From NCBI RefSeq assembly GCF_030158645.1, contig NZ_JAOASO010000096.1, positions 1 through 42,615 on the forward strand: a DNA stretch of 42,615 bases, given 5' to 3'. The notes under the pieces were generated by a model. That model saw only the letters and a list, made by a program, of their open reading frames with translations. It was not told the DNA's origin and searched no databases. The DNA is from Hydrogenophaga sp. GTDB taxonomy: Bacteria; Pseudomonadota; Gammaproteobacteria; Burkholderiales; Burkholderiaceae_C. Position numbers and translations under genes: made by a program. Within the stretch, counting starts at the first letter, position 1. Each line of letters starts with the position of its first letter. Of this stretch, positions 25,125-33,300 are shown one piece after another.

Positions 25125-26330
25125 ATGTTGACCTGGGACGAACACACCACGCCCTCCACGAAGCCAGCGATCAACCCCATGCCCTCCGGCATGCAGGGTC
25201 TGCAAGCCTCACTGTCGAGTGAGCGCATCGCCTCCTCCGCAGCCGCATCCCTCGCTCCCTCTTTCGCGTCGAACGCAGCGCCCGCCAAGGCGCCTGCTGC
25301 AGCCACCGCAGGTCACCGCGTCAACGCTGCCGACAAGCGCATCATCAACGGCCAGACCGACGTCAACCAGCTGGTGCCGTTCAAGTACAAGTGGGCCTGG
25401 GAGAAGTACCTCGCCACCTGCGCCAACCACTGGATGCCGCAAGAGGTCAGCATGTCGCGCGACATCGCGACCTGGAAGGACCCGAACGGCCTGAGCGAAG
25501 ACGAGCGCCGCATCATCAAGCGCAACCTCGGCTTCTTCGTCACCGCCGACTCGCTGGCCGCCAACAACATCGTGCTCGGCACCTACCGGCACATCACCGC
25601 CCCGGAGTGCCGCCAGTTCCTGCTGCGCCAGGCCTTCGAGGAAGCGATCCACACGCACGCCTACCAGTACATCGTCGAGTCGCTCGGCATCGACGAGAGC
25701 GAGATCTTCAACGCCTACCACGAGGTCCAGTCGATCCGCGACAAGGACGAGTTCCTGATCCCCTTCATCGAGGCGATCATGGACCCGAACTTCAAGACCG
25801 GCACGCCCGAGACCGACCAGACGCTGCTGAAGAGCCTGATCGTCTTCGCCTGCCTGATGGAAGGCCTGTTCTTCTACGTCGGCTTCACGCAGATCCTGGC
25901 GCTGGGCCGCCAGAACAAGATGACCGGTGCCGCCGAGCAGTACCAGTACATCCTGCGCGACGAGTCCATGCACTGCAACTTCGGCATCGATCTGATCAAC
26001 GCGATCAAGATGGAGAACCCGATGCTGTGGACGGCCGAGTTCAAGGAAGAGATCAAGCAGCTGTTCCTCAAGGCCGTCGAACTCGAGTACCGCTATGCCG
26101 AAGACACCATGCCACGCGGCGTGCTCGGCATGAACGCGTCCATGTTCAAAGGCTACCTGCGCTACATCGCCAACCGGCGCGCCACGCAGATCGGCCTGGA
26201 GCCCATGTTCCCGAACGAAGAGAACCCGTTCCCCTGGATGAGCGAGATGATCGACCTCAAGAAGGAACGCAATTTCTTTGAAACCCGCGTGATCGAATAC
26301 CAGACGGGCGGCGCCCTGTCCTGGGACTGA
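25125..26330 (+). CDS. nrdB: Class Ia ribonucleoside-diphosphate reductase, beta subunit NrdB
   Basis: The 401-residue radical-generating subunit starts at ATG 25125 ([11 protein letters not shown]). A TTG at 25113 in frame is rejected because family members begin MLTWD. Residues 1-68 are Ala/Ser/Pro-rich and poorly conserved. The ferritin-like core follows from [19 protein letters not shown], with metal-ligand helices [21 protein letters not shown] and [17 protein letters not shown]. The C-terminus [21 protein letters not shown] is the NrdA-docking tail. It forms the diferric-tyrosyl cofactor for NrdA. The 141-bp spacer from nrdA contains a long hairpin and a possible own promoter. Confidence 0.97.
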   Translation: MLTWDEHTTPSTKPAINPMPSGMQGLQASLSSERIASSAAASLAPSFASNAAPAKAPAAATAGHRVNAADKRIINGQTDVNQLVPFKYKWAWEKYLATCANHWMPQEVSMSRDIATWKDPNGLSEDERRIIKRNLGFFVTADSLAANNIVLGTYRHITAPECRQFLLRQAFEEAIHTHAYQYIVESLGIDESEIFNAYHEVQSIRDKDEFLIPFIEAIMDPNFKTGTPETDQTLLKSLIVFACLMEGLFFYVGFTQILALGRQNKMTGAAEQYQYILRDESMHCNFGIDLINAIKMENPMLWTAEFKEEIKQLFLKAVELEYRYAEDTMPRGVLGMNASMFKGYLRYIANRRATQIGLEPMFPNEENPFPWMSEMIDLKKERNFFETRVIEYQTGGALSWD

Positions 26331-26389
26331 TGCCATCGCCGGGGTCGCACTGCCTCATTGAACCCACCTCACATGCGTTTCAACATTTC

Positions 26390-26431
26390 AAAACCCTGCT
26401 GCGGGCACCACGGTGCCGGAGGCAGGGTTTT
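26390..26431 (+). terminator. Terminator after nrdB
   Basis: AAAACCCTGC pairs with GCAGGGTTTT, and inside it GGCACC pairs with GGTGCC. The T4 after the stem is short, but the nested 10-bp and 6-bp stems are strong. Confidence 0.75.
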
Positions 26432-26449
26432 GTCACAGGATTCAGCACC

Positions 26450-26485
26450 CTGGAGCCACACGTGGATGCATCCACACGGCTCCAG
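26450..26485. other. Large hairpin 1 upstream of the histone-like gene
   Basis: CTGGAGCC/GGCTCCAG (8 bp) encloses a palindrome GTGGATGCATCCAC, with a small asymmetric internal loop. It would fold as a two-segment stem-loop in RNA or be a protein site in DNA. Confidence 0.6.
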
Positions 26486-26495
26486 CGCGTTGAAT

Positions 26496-26526
26496 CACTT
26501 CACCGGCACAGTGACCGGTTGAAGTG
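26496..26526. other. Large hairpin 2 upstream of the histone-like gene
   Basis: CACTTCACCGG pairs with CCGGTTGAAGTG (11 bp, one bulged base) around an 8-base loop. It ends about 18 bases before the AAGGAG Shine-Dalgarno. Confidence 0.6.
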
Positions 26527-26555
26527 CTCTTTGCAACTTGATCAAGGAGAAAACA

Positions 26556-27101
26556 ATGGCAACTGCGAAAAAAGCCCCAGCTAAAAAAGCTGTGGCGAAA
26601 AAGGCCGCCCCGGCCAAAAAAGTCGCTGCGAAGAAAGCAGCGCCTGCGAAGAAGGCCGCCCCGGCCAAGAAAGTTGTCGCCAAGAAAGCTGCTCCGGCCA
26701 AAAAGCCAGCGGCGAAGAAAGCGGCTCCTGCGAAGAAGGCGGCACCGGCCAAGAAGGTTGTCGCGAAGAAAGCTGCACCGGCCAAAAAGCCCGCAGTGAA
26801 GAAAGCGGCTCCTGCGAAGAAGGCAGTTCCAGCGAAGAAAGTCGCTGCGAAGAAGCCAGCAGCGAAAAAAGCAGCGCCTGCGAAGAAGGCAGCTCCAGCG
26901 AAGAAGGCTGCCAAGCCTGCTGCGAAAAAAGCAGCTCCTGCAAAAAAAGCAGCTCCGGCCAAAAAGGCCGCCGTCGCGAAGGCAGCCCCAGCAAAAAAAG
27001 CTGAGCCGGCCAAGAAGCCGGCGGCCCCTGCTGCTCCTGCGGCTCAGACGAAGCTCAACCCTCAGGCTGCCTGGCCGTTTCCAACGTCCAGCAAGCCCTG
27101 A
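26556..27101 (+). CDS. Histone H1-like Lys/Ala/Pro-repeat DNA-binding protein
   Basis: The 181-residue product is almost entirely KKAAPAKK-type repeats (residues about 4-160), the composition of bacterial H1-like or AlgP/HctB-like proteins. It ends with a non-repetitive TKLNPQAAWPFPTS tail seen in Burkholderiales members. ATG 26556 follows AAGGAG at good spacing. Such proteins bind DNA non-specifically through clustered lysines. The DNA has an 84-bp tandem duplication (26664-26747 and 26748-26831) that differs mainly at third positions. Function in nucleoid compaction is inferred from composition. Confidence 0.88.
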   Translation: MATAKKAPAKKAVAKKAAPAKKVAAKKAAPAKKAAPAKKVVAKKAAPAKKPAAKKAAPAKKAAPAKKVVAKKAAPAKKPAVKKAAPAKKAVPAKKVAAKKPAAKKAAPAKKAAPAKKAAKPAAKKAAPAKKAAPAKKAAVAKAAPAKKAEPAKKPAAPAAPAAQTKLNPQAAWPFPTSSKP

Positions 27102-27124
27102 AGTCGTCCTTGCGATGACTTGGC

Positions 27125-27153
27125 AAGCCCGGCGCGAAAGCGCCGGGCTTTTT
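27125..27153 (+). terminator. Terminator after the histone-like gene
   Basis: An 11-bp stem AAGCCCGGCGC/GCGCCGGGCTT with GAAA tetraloop, running into five T. The A-rich side also makes it usable by the converging PfkB operon. Confidence 0.85.
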
Positions 27154-27163
27154 CATGTCTGCT

Positions 27164-28054
27164 TCAAAGCACGGGGACGGTGTAGTTCTGACCACCGCGG
27201 GTCGCGATCTTGGCTGCGCCCATGCGGTTGCCGAGCTCGGCACAACGCGCCAGCGACCAACCTTGTTCCAGCCCGTGCAGCAGTGCGGCGCGAAACGCAT
27301 CGCCACAGCCGGTGGGATCGACAACCTGTGCGGCCTTCACGCCGGGCACCACGCTCTTCTGACCACCTTCCCACACCTCGCACCCATGCTCGGCCAGCGT
27401 GACGATGACGCCACGCACACGCGATGCCATGTCTTCAAACGACCAGCCTGTGCGATCGGACAGCATCTTGCCTTCGTAGTCGTTCACCGTGATCCAGGTG
27501 GCCAGTTCGATGAACTGTTTGAGCTCTTCACCGTTGAACATCGGCAGGCCCTGGCCCGGATCGAACACGAACGGAACGCCCGCCGCATGCAACTGCTTCG
27601 CGTGCGTGAGCATCGCGTCGCGGCCGTCGGGCGAGATGATGGCCACAGCGATGTCTGTGCGCACAGGCACCGGGTTGTCGTGGGCCATCGACATGGCACC
27701 AGGGTGGAACGCTGTGATCTGGTTGTTGTCGCGGTCGGTCATGATCATGGCCTGCGCGGTGTAGCTCTCGGTCGCACTGCTGACGTGCGCAGTGTCGACG
27801 CCCAGCGCCTGGAGACGCTCGAGGTATTCCTGGCCGTCGTTGCCCAGCGTGGCCAAGGGCACGGCGTGCGCTCCCAGCTGGCGAAGTCCATAGGCAATGT
27901 TGCCGGCACACCCTCCGTACTCGCGGCGCAGCGCAGGCACGAGAAACGACACGTTGAGGATGTGCAACTGGCTGGGCAGAATCTGCTCGGCGAAGCGCCC
28001 CTCAAACGTCATGATGGTGTCAAAGGCCAGCGATCCGCAAACAAGAATGGGCAT
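27164..28054 (-). CDS. PfkB family sugar/nucleoside kinase
   Basis: The 296-residue kinase begins MPILVCGSLAFDTIM, has the GGCAGNIAYGLRQLG segment of ribokinase-like enzymes, and carries the PfkB signature VVDPTGCGDAFRAALLHG with the catalytic Asp near residue 250. NQITAFHPGAM and VNDYEGKML are seen in adenosine kinase-like members of this class. It phosphorylates a sugar or nucleoside with ATP; the substrate cannot be fixed from sequence. It is the last gene of the accB-accC-prmA-DUF3426 operon, 30 bp after the previous stop. Confidence 0.85.
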   Translation of the reverse strand: MPILVCGSLAFDTIMTFEGRFAEQILPSQLHILNVSFLVPALRREYGGCAGNIAYGLRQLGAHAVPLATLGNDGQEYLERLQALGVDTAHVSSATESYTAQAMIMTDRDNNQITAFHPGAMSMAHDNPVPVRTDIAVAIISPDGRDAMLTHAKQLHAAGVPFVFDPGQGLPMFNGEELKQFIELATWITVNDYEGKMLSDRTGWSFEDMASRVRGVIVTLAEHGCEVWEGGQKSVVPGVKAAQVVDPTGCGDAFRAALLHGLEQGWSLARCAELGNRMGAAKIATRGGQNYTVPVL

Positions 28055-28084
28055 GGTGTGGTCAGTTCGAAAGGTGGAGAGGAA

Positions 28085-29059
28085 TCAAGGGTAGAAGACC
28101 AGCGCACGGTAGCCCGCCATGGGCATGGCCTCGCCCACCGAGAGTGACAGGCGGAAGCTCACATTCAACGAGCTCTGCGCAGGCATCACGGATGGGGCAT
28201 CGGGCCACTCTTCTGGCAGGAAGACGCGGCGCGAGATCACCTCGTCGCGCGAATTGGTCAGGCTCAACTCTAGGGCCGGCAGGGCCAGCGCCATGTCGGC
28301 GGTGTTCTTGAGCACCAGGTCGAACGAGTGGAAGTTGCCCAGACGCTGAACCAGCGCCGAGCTGTCGATGACGATGGCGTCGATGTTGCGCACCGGACCG
28401 ACGGTGCAGCCGATCGGCTCGCAGAGCTGTTGCAGCCATGGCAACGTTTCGGGTTTCCAGGCTGCGATGCGATCACGCTCGTGCAACACCCATTGGGCAA
28501 CGAGCACGGCCGCCAACAGCAGCGCCAGCAACGACAGTCCCACCCGCACACCGCGCGACTGCCAGAACGCGCGCCGCTGCGCCTGGCGCACGAATCCCGG
28601 CACCGCCTCGGGCACGGCCCGCTCGACGGGTTCCGCACCGAGGTCCTGTGGGGCCTGGGCAGGCGACTCGCTATCGGCATCGGAGACCGGGGCCACGAGC
28701 GCTGCAGCCTGCGCCTCGGGGGTCGCCTTGGCAGCCGCGAAACGCTGAAGTTCGGTGCTGAAGTCGGCGTCGACGGACGGATCTGCAGGCGGGTCATCCG
28801 CCATGGAATCAGGTGACCGGGTGATGGGCTCATCCCTGTCGGCCAGGTCGGCGCCGGCGGGCTCGACCGGTGGCACATCGGGCGCTGGCGCAGACCCGGA
28901 AGGTGCCGGTGCGCCGGCAGCCCAAGGCTCCAGGTACAGCGTGGCGTCGAACACATCGGCGCAATGGCCACAACGCACCCAGCCTTCGGAGATCTTCAGT
29001 TGATCGGCAACGATCCTGAAGGTCGTTCCGCAGGCCGGACAACGGGTGGTGAAACTCAT
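28085..29059 (-). CDS. Zinc-ribbon and DUF3426 membrane protein
   Basis: The 324-residue protein opens with an MJ0042-type zinc ribbon (TRCPACGTTFRIVADQLKISEGWVRCGHCADVFDA, two CxxC pairs). A Pro/Ala/Asp-rich linker to about residue 170 follows, then one membrane helix (VGLSLLALLLAAVLVAQWVL) and a C-terminal DUF3426 domain with NIDAIVIDSSAL and LALPALELSLTN. The ribbon would be cytoplasmic and DUF3426 periplasmic. The function is unknown, but the gene follows prmA in many betaproteobacteria, here after 31 bp. Confidence 0.87.
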   Translation of the reverse strand: MSFTTRCPACGTTFRIVADQLKISEGWVRCGHCADVFDATLYLEPWAAGAPAPSGSAPAPDVPPVEPAGADLADRDEPITRSPDSMADDPPADPSVDADFSTELQRFAAAKATPEAQAAALVAPVSDADSESPAQAPQDLGAEPVERAVPEAVPGFVRQAQRRAFWQSRGVRVGLSLLALLLAAVLVAQWVLHERDRIAAWKPETLPWLQQLCEPIGCTVGPVRNIDAIVIDSSALVQRLGNFHSFDLVLKNTADMALALPALELSLTNSRDEVISRRVFLPEEWPDAPSVMPAQSSLNVSFRLSLSVGEAMPMAGYRALVFYP

Positions 29060-29090
29060 GCGCCGATTATCGGGGGCGCTGCGCGGCGGC

Positions 29091-29984
29091 TCAGGCCTTG
29101 ACCGCGGTCATGAGGATCCAGCCCTCTTCTTCGTCGCTGACCTGCAACGCCACCCAGGGCGCGTAGGCCTCGATCAACTCGTCGGCCTGGCGCGCCAGAA
29201 TGCCCGCAAGCACCAGGTGACCACCCGAGCGAACGTGCGAGCACAGCAGCGGCGCGAGCACTTTCAGTGGTGTGGCCAGGATATTGGCCAGCACGAGGTC
29301 GTGCTCTCCGTGGGCAATGTCGGGCAGGCCTTCGCTCAACGTGACGTGGTTGGCCGAGGCATTGAGCCGGGTCGACTCCACCGCCGCCGGGTCGATGTCC
29401 ACTGCCACGATTTCGCGCGCGCCGAACTTGGCCGCACCGATAGCAAGAATGCCGGAGCCGCAACCGTAGTCGAGCACCCGCGAGCCCACCGGTGGGTGCT
29501 GGGCGGTCCAGCGCAGACACATGCGGGTGGTGGGGTGCGTGCCGGTGCCGAACGCGAGACCCGGGTCGAGCCGGATGACCTGTTTGGCGGCGGCGGGCGG
29601 TTCGTGCCAGCTGGGCACGATCCAGAAGGTGGGTGTGATCTCCACCGGCGCGAACTGCGACTGCGTCAGGCGCACCCAGTCTTGCTCGGGCACGGCCTGC
29701 ACACCCAGCACCGCGCAGCCTTCAAAAAAGTCTTGCAGCCTGAGCAGATCGGCAGCTTCCCGTGCGACGCTCTCGGACGAGAACAGGGCCACCACACGCG
29801 AGCGCTGCCAGCCCTCCTTGGGTGGCGGCATGCCGGGTTCGCCGAACAAAGCCTGCTCGGCGTCGGTCATGGCGTCGGCGTCTTCCACCGAGGTGCTCAA
29901 GGCGTCCAGCGCGTCCAGCGCTTCGCCCACGGCTTCAACCGAAGTCTCTGGCACCATGAGCACCAGCTCGAACAAGGACGGCAT
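29091..29984 (-). CDS. prmA: Ribosomal protein L11 methyltransferase PrmA
   Basis: The 297-residue protein has the N-terminal L11-binding domain (MPSLFELVLMVPETSVEAVGEAL) and a SAM-dependent methyltransferase domain. The latter has FGTGTHPTTRMCL, motif I VLDYGCGSGILAIGAAKFGA, VAVDIDPAAVEST and motif IV DLVLANILATPLKVL. PrmA trimethylates lysines and the N-terminus of L11. It starts 3 bp after the accC stop, so it is surely in the same transcript. Confidence 0.97.
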   Translation of the reverse strand: MPSLFELVLMVPETSVEAVGEALDALDALSTSVEDADAMTDAEQALFGEPGMPPPKEGWQRSRVVALFSSESVAREAADLLRLQDFFEGCAVLGVQAVPEQDWVRLTQSQFAPVEITPTFWIVPSWHEPPAAAKQVIRLDPGLAFGTGTHPTTRMCLRWTAQHPPVGSRVLDYGCGSGILAIGAAKFGAREIVAVDIDPAAVESTRLNASANHVTLSEGLPDIAHGEHDLVLANILATPLKVLAPLLCSHVRSGGHLVLAGILARQADELIEAYAPWVALQVSDEEEGWILMTAVKA

Positions 29985-29987
29985 GGG

Positions 29988-31337
29988 TTAACGCTCTCGC
30001 TGTGAGAGCCACTCTTCAAGGTAGTGGATGTTGGTGCCGCCCGCCACAAAGCTCGCGTCGACCATCAGCTCGCGGTGCAGCGGGATGTTGGTCTTGATGC
30101 CCTCGATCACCGTTTCGGCCAGCGCCGTGCGCATGCGCGCCAGCGCCTGTTCGCGCGTGTCGCCGTGCACGATGATCTTGCCGATCATGGAGTCGTAGTT
30201 CGGCGGCACGAAGTAGTTGGTGTAGGCGTGCGAGTCCACGCGCACGCCCGGGCCGCCCGGTGCGTGCCAGGTCGTGATGCGACCGGGCGAAGGCGTGAAC
30301 TTGTAGGCGTCTTCCGCGTTGATCCGGCACTCGATGGCGTGTCCGCGCAGCTGGACCTGGCGCTGCGTGAACGGCAACTTCTCGCCCGCCGCGACCGAGA
30401 TCTGGGTGCGCACGATGTCCACGCCCGAAATCCACTCGGTCACCGGATGCTCCACCTGCACGCGGGTGTTCATCTCGATGAAATAGAACTCGCCGTTTTC
30501 GAACAGGAACTCAAACGTGCCGGCGCCTCGGTAGCCGATCTTCTTGCAGGCGGTCGCGCAACGCTCGCCGATCTTTTCGATCAGGCGGCGCGGGATCCCC
30601 GGTGCCGGCGCTTCTTCGATCACCTTCTGGTGGCGGCGCTGCATCGAGCAGTCGCGCTCACCCAGATACACCGCGTTGCGGTGCGTGTCGGCCAGGATCT
30701 GGATCTCGATGTGGCGCGGGTTCTGGAGAAACTTCTCCATGTAGACCTCGGCGTTGCCAAACGCGGCACCGGCCTCGGCCTTGGTGGTCTGCACCGCGTG
30801 CAGCAGGGCCGCTTCGGTGTGCACCACGCGCATGCCGCGTCCACCACCGCCACCGGCGGCCTTGATGATCACCGGGTAGCCCACCGCCTTGGCGGTGCGC
30901 TTGATCACCACCGGATCGTCGGGCAGCGCGCCTTCAGAGCCCGGCACGCAAGGCACGCCGGCGCGGATCATGGCCTGCTTGGCCGAAACCTTGTCGCCCA
31001 TCAGGCGGATGGAGTCGGGCGTGGGGCCGATGAAGGTGAAGCCGCTTTTTTCCACGCGCTCGGCGAAATCGGCGTTTTCCGAAAGAAAGCCGTAACCGGG
31101 ATGGATGGCTTCGGCGTCGGTCACCTCGGCCGCCGAGATGATGGCCGGCATGTTGAGGTAGCTGTGGGTGCTCGACGCCGGGCCGATGCAGACGGCCTCG
31201 TCGGCCAGGCGCACGTACTTGGCGTCGCGGTCGGCCTCGGAGTACACCATCACCGCCTTGATGCCCATTTCGCGGCAGGCGCGCTGCACGCGCAGTGCGA
31301 TCTCTCCGCGGTTGGCGATCAGGATTTTCTTGAACAT
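29988..31337 (-). CDS. accC: Biotin carboxylase subunit of acetyl-CoA carboxylase AccC
   Basis: The 449-residue protein begins [26 protein letters not shown]. It has the ATP-grasp core, with [15 protein letters not shown], the biotin-carboxylase signature [21 protein letters not shown] and [16 protein letters not shown]. It carboxylates the biotin on AccB with bicarbonate and ATP, the first step of fatty-acid synthesis. It follows accB by 16 bp. Length and motifs are full. Confidence 0.98.
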   Translation of the reverse strand: MFKKILIANRGEIALRVQRACREMGIKAVMVYSEADRDAKYVRLADEAVCIGPASSTHSYLNMPAIISAAEVTDAEAIHPGYGFLSENADFAERVEKSGFTFIGPTPDSIRLMGDKVSAKQAMIRAGVPCVPGSEGALPDDPVVIKRTAKAVGYPVIIKAAGGGGGRGMRVVHTEAALLHAVQTTKAEAGAAFGNAEVYMEKFLQNPRHIEIQILADTHRNAVYLGERDCSMQRRHQKVIEEAPAPGIPRRLIEKIGERCATACKKIGYRGAGTFEFLFENGEFYFIEMNTRVQVEHPVTEWISGVDIVRTQISVAAGEKLPFTQRQVQLRGHAIECRINAEDAYKFTPSPGRITTWHAPGGPGVRVDSHAYTNYFVPPNYDSMIGKIIVHGDTREQALARMRTALAETVIEGIKTNIPLHRELMVDASFVAGGTNIHYLEEWLSQRER

Positions 31338-31353
31338 GGGCTCGGGGCCTTCT

Positions 31354-31812
31354 TTATTCGATCACGTACAAAGGCTGGCCGTACTCGACGGCCTGGCCGT
31401 TGTCCACCAGGATCTTGGTCACGGTGCCGGACTTGTCCGCTTCGATCTCGTTGAGGATCTTCATGGCCTCGACGATGCAGATCGTCTCGCCTTCCTTGAT
31501 GGTGTCGCCGATCTCCACGAAGGGCTTGGCGCCCGGGCTGGAAGCGCGGTAGAAAGTGCCGACCATGGGAGATTTGACGGTGTGGCCCACCGGCTCGGCG
31601 GGGGCTGCGGCCACGGCGGGCGCCGCCTCCACCGCCGGAACCACCGCGGGAGCCACCGGCGCTGGCGCCATGCTGTACGTCACGGGGGCCGCGGCGGACA
31701 TCGGCGCGCTCTTGACGATGCGGACCTTGCCTTCGGCTTCGGTGATCTCCAGCTCCGACACGTTTGATTCGGACACCAGGTCGATCAGCGTCTTCAGTTT
31801 TCTCAAGTCCAT
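31354..31812 (-). CDS. accB: Biotin carboxyl carrier protein of acetyl-CoA carboxylase AccB
   Basis: The 152-residue product begins [23 protein letters not shown], has an Ala/Pro hinge (about 45-75) and a C-terminal biotinyl domain. The biotinylated lysine is in [15 protein letters not shown], followed by [30 protein letters not shown] precedes the ATG. It is the first gene of the five-gene leftward operon. Many betaproteobacteria place aroQ before it; here the upstream neighbour is a TlpA-like gene instead, beyond a 250-bp gap. Confidence 0.98.
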   Translation of the reverse strand: MDLRKLKTLIDLVSESNVSELEITEAEGKVRIVKSAPMSAAAPVTYSMAPAPVAPAVVPAVEAAPAVAAAPAEPVGHTVKSPMVGTFYRASSPGAKPFVEIGDTIKEGETICIVEAMKILNEIEADKSGTVTKILVDNGQAVEYGQPLYVIE

Positions 31813-31898
31813 GATTTCTCCAACGAAAAGCGGCTAATTTGTTCTAAGTTCGAGCAACTTCAAGGCTGCCGACCCACCCCCACCAGCCAGGGTGCCGC

Positions 31899-31904
31899 AG
31901 TGTA
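31899..31904 (-). promoter_or_regulatory. Candidate -10 element for the accB operon
   Basis: The minus strand reads TACACT, about 87 bp upstream of the accB ATG. No convincing -35 is seen. A short inverted repeat AAGTT-CGAGC-AACTT lies between it and the gene (31847-31861). The rest of the 250-bp gap to the TlpA-like gene shows nothing recognisable. Confidence 0.3.
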
Positions 31905-32063
31905 CACGAAGGGTTGTGCGGTAGCGCACGATCGGGCCGCCCAGGCTTGCAAGCCCACCGCAGAACGTCGATTGCCGTTTTGGGCGACAAAGCTGGAATT
32001 TAGCCCTTTATGGGCGAACATTCCCGGCAAGGGACCAGCGGTCGTTCCGCCACCTGGCGAGCG

Positions 32064-32591
32064 TCAACCCAGTTGCGCCCACTGGGCCAGGTCGGCCTCG
32101 GACACCTTGCCGATCTTGCGGTGCAGCACCGTGCCCTCGTCCCCGAAGACCACTGTGTAGGGCAGGCTGCCGCTGGGGTTGCCCAGGCTGCGGCTGAGCT
32201 CGGTGCCGGCAAAGCCGGCCATGCCCACGGGGAAATTCAGCGGCAGCTTCTGCAGGAAGCCGCGCACCGCGCTGGGCTGGTCGACCGCGAGGCCCAGCAC
32301 CTGCCAGCCCTGCGGTGCGTTGGCCGTGTTGAAGGCGTTGAGCAAGGGCAGCTCTTCCACACACGGCGGGCACCAGGTGGCCCAGAAGTTCACCAGCAAG
32401 GGACGCCCGCGCATGCCCGCCAGGTTCACCGCCTCGCCGTTCGGGCCCTCAAAGGCGCCCGCCCAGAAAGCGGCCTCGGCGCCACTCAACACGACCTGGG
32501 GCGCGATGCGCTGCCAGGACACCCAGGCGCCCGCACCAGCGGCAGTCACCGCGGCCCCCGTCATCAACACCGTTCTTCGTTGCAATTTCAT
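32064..32591 (-). CDS. TlpA-like thiol:disulfide oxidoreductase
   Basis: The 175-residue protein has an N-terminal anchor or signal (MKLQRRTVLMTGAAVTAAGAGAW) and a thioredoxin fold with the active site LVNFWATWCPPCVEELPLLN (WCPPC near residue 82) and the cis-Pro loop SLPYTVVFGDEG. TlpA/ResA-type proteins act in the periplasm, often in cytochrome maturation. The n-region contains QRR and could also be read as a Tat-like signal. The start overlaps the stop of the upstream gene as ATGA. Confidence 0.88.
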   Translation of the reverse strand: MKLQRRTVLMTGAAVTAAGAGAWVSWQRIAPQVVLSGAEAAFWAGAFEGPNGEAVNLAGMRGRPLLVNFWATWCPPCVEELPLLNAFNTANAPQGWQVLGLAVDQPSAVRGFLQKLPLNFPVGMAGFAGTELSRSLGNPSGSLPYTVVFGDEGTVLHRKIGKVSEADLAQWAQLG

Positions 32592-33211
32592 TCGTCCAGT
32601 CCAGGGGTATCGGCCTCGACGGCCATGCGTCGCCGCAGCGCAGCGGCGTCGCCGCGCGGCTTGCGGCCTTGGGCATCGGGTTTGAGGGCACCGCGCAGGT
32701 CGTCGTGCTCGTGCACCATCAAGTGAATGAGCACCCACTGACCCAGCGCGTCACAGCGGGTGCGCAGGGTAAGCGCCTCCACCGGCTCGCCGCGCCAGCC
32801 GTTCACCGTGCCGGGGTGGTACTCCACGCGATGATCGAGCAAGGCCCACTCGGGCGCCTTGGGGTCGTCGCAAAAGAGCTGCATGTAGAGATCGCTGTGA
32901 CGCGTGGCGGTTCCATGCCAGACCGATCCGCCCAGGTGCGGGCGAAAAGCCTTGAGGCGCTCCATCCACAGCAAGGCCAGTTCGCGCAGGGCCACCAGCT
33001 CGCCGGGCTGGGTATCGGCACAGAAGATGTCGATGTGTTCGCGCACCGCGGCCTCCAGCGCCGCGTTGTCGGGCAGGGCCGTGCGCGCGGGCAGGCCAAG
33101 TTGCTTGACCGCCTGGCGCTTGGCGGCCGCGTACTCCAGGCCGTCTTCGGCCACGAGGCGGGCGGCAACGGCCGCAATTTCGAAGGTGATGTCGTCCCGG
33201 CTCGCTTCCAT
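32588..33211 (-). CDS. Nucleotidyltransferase-like protein of unknown function
   Basis: The 207-residue product starts at ATG 33211 (MEASRDDITFEIAAVAARL). It has no signal peptide. Residues about 95-125 contain HLGGSVWHGTATRHSDLYMQLFCDD, resembling the GS-x(9)-SD-x-D signature of nucleotidyltransferase folds, but the second Asp of the DxD pair is replaced by Tyr (SDLY). The N-terminal helices and the LLMVHEHDDL-like C-terminal part are not recognised. It may be an inactive or altered family member. It is co-translated with the TlpA-like gene (ATGA overlap) and divergent from mpl. Confidence 0.75.
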   Translation of the reverse strand: MEASRDDITFEIAAVAARLVAEDGLEYAAAKRQAVKQLGLPARTALPDNAALEAAVREHIDIFCADTQPGELVALRELALLWMERLKAFRPHLGGSVWHGTATRHSDLYMQLFCDDPKAPEWALLDHRVEYHPGTVNGWRGEPVEALTLRTRCDALGQWVLIHLMVHEHDDLRGALKPDAQGRKPRGDAAALRRRMAVEADTPGLDE

Positions 33212-33288
33212 CGAGTGGATTGTGCCCGCCCGGGACATCGCCACGGCCAAGACCAGCCATACCCGCAAGACCCGGGTGGCCTGCCACC

Positions 33289-33294
33289 TAGAAT
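33289..33294 (+). promoter_or_regulatory. Candidate -10 element directly before mpl
   Basis: TAGAAT ends 6 bp before the mpl ATG, so the start site would fall on or next to the ATG. No Shine-Dalgarno is present. This predicts a leaderless mRNA. No clear -35 is seen. Confidence 0.45.
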
Positions 33295-33300
33295 CGCCCG

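Noticed and set aside
25113..25127. TTG 25113 as start of nrdB
   Set aside because: It adds four residues before the conserved MLTWD start and sits only 2 bp from GAGG. ATG 25125 is preferred.
26568..27010. Short regular repeats that could suggest CRISPR or satellite DNA
   Set aside because: The repeats are in-frame KKAAPAKK codons of the histone-like gene with no unique spacers.
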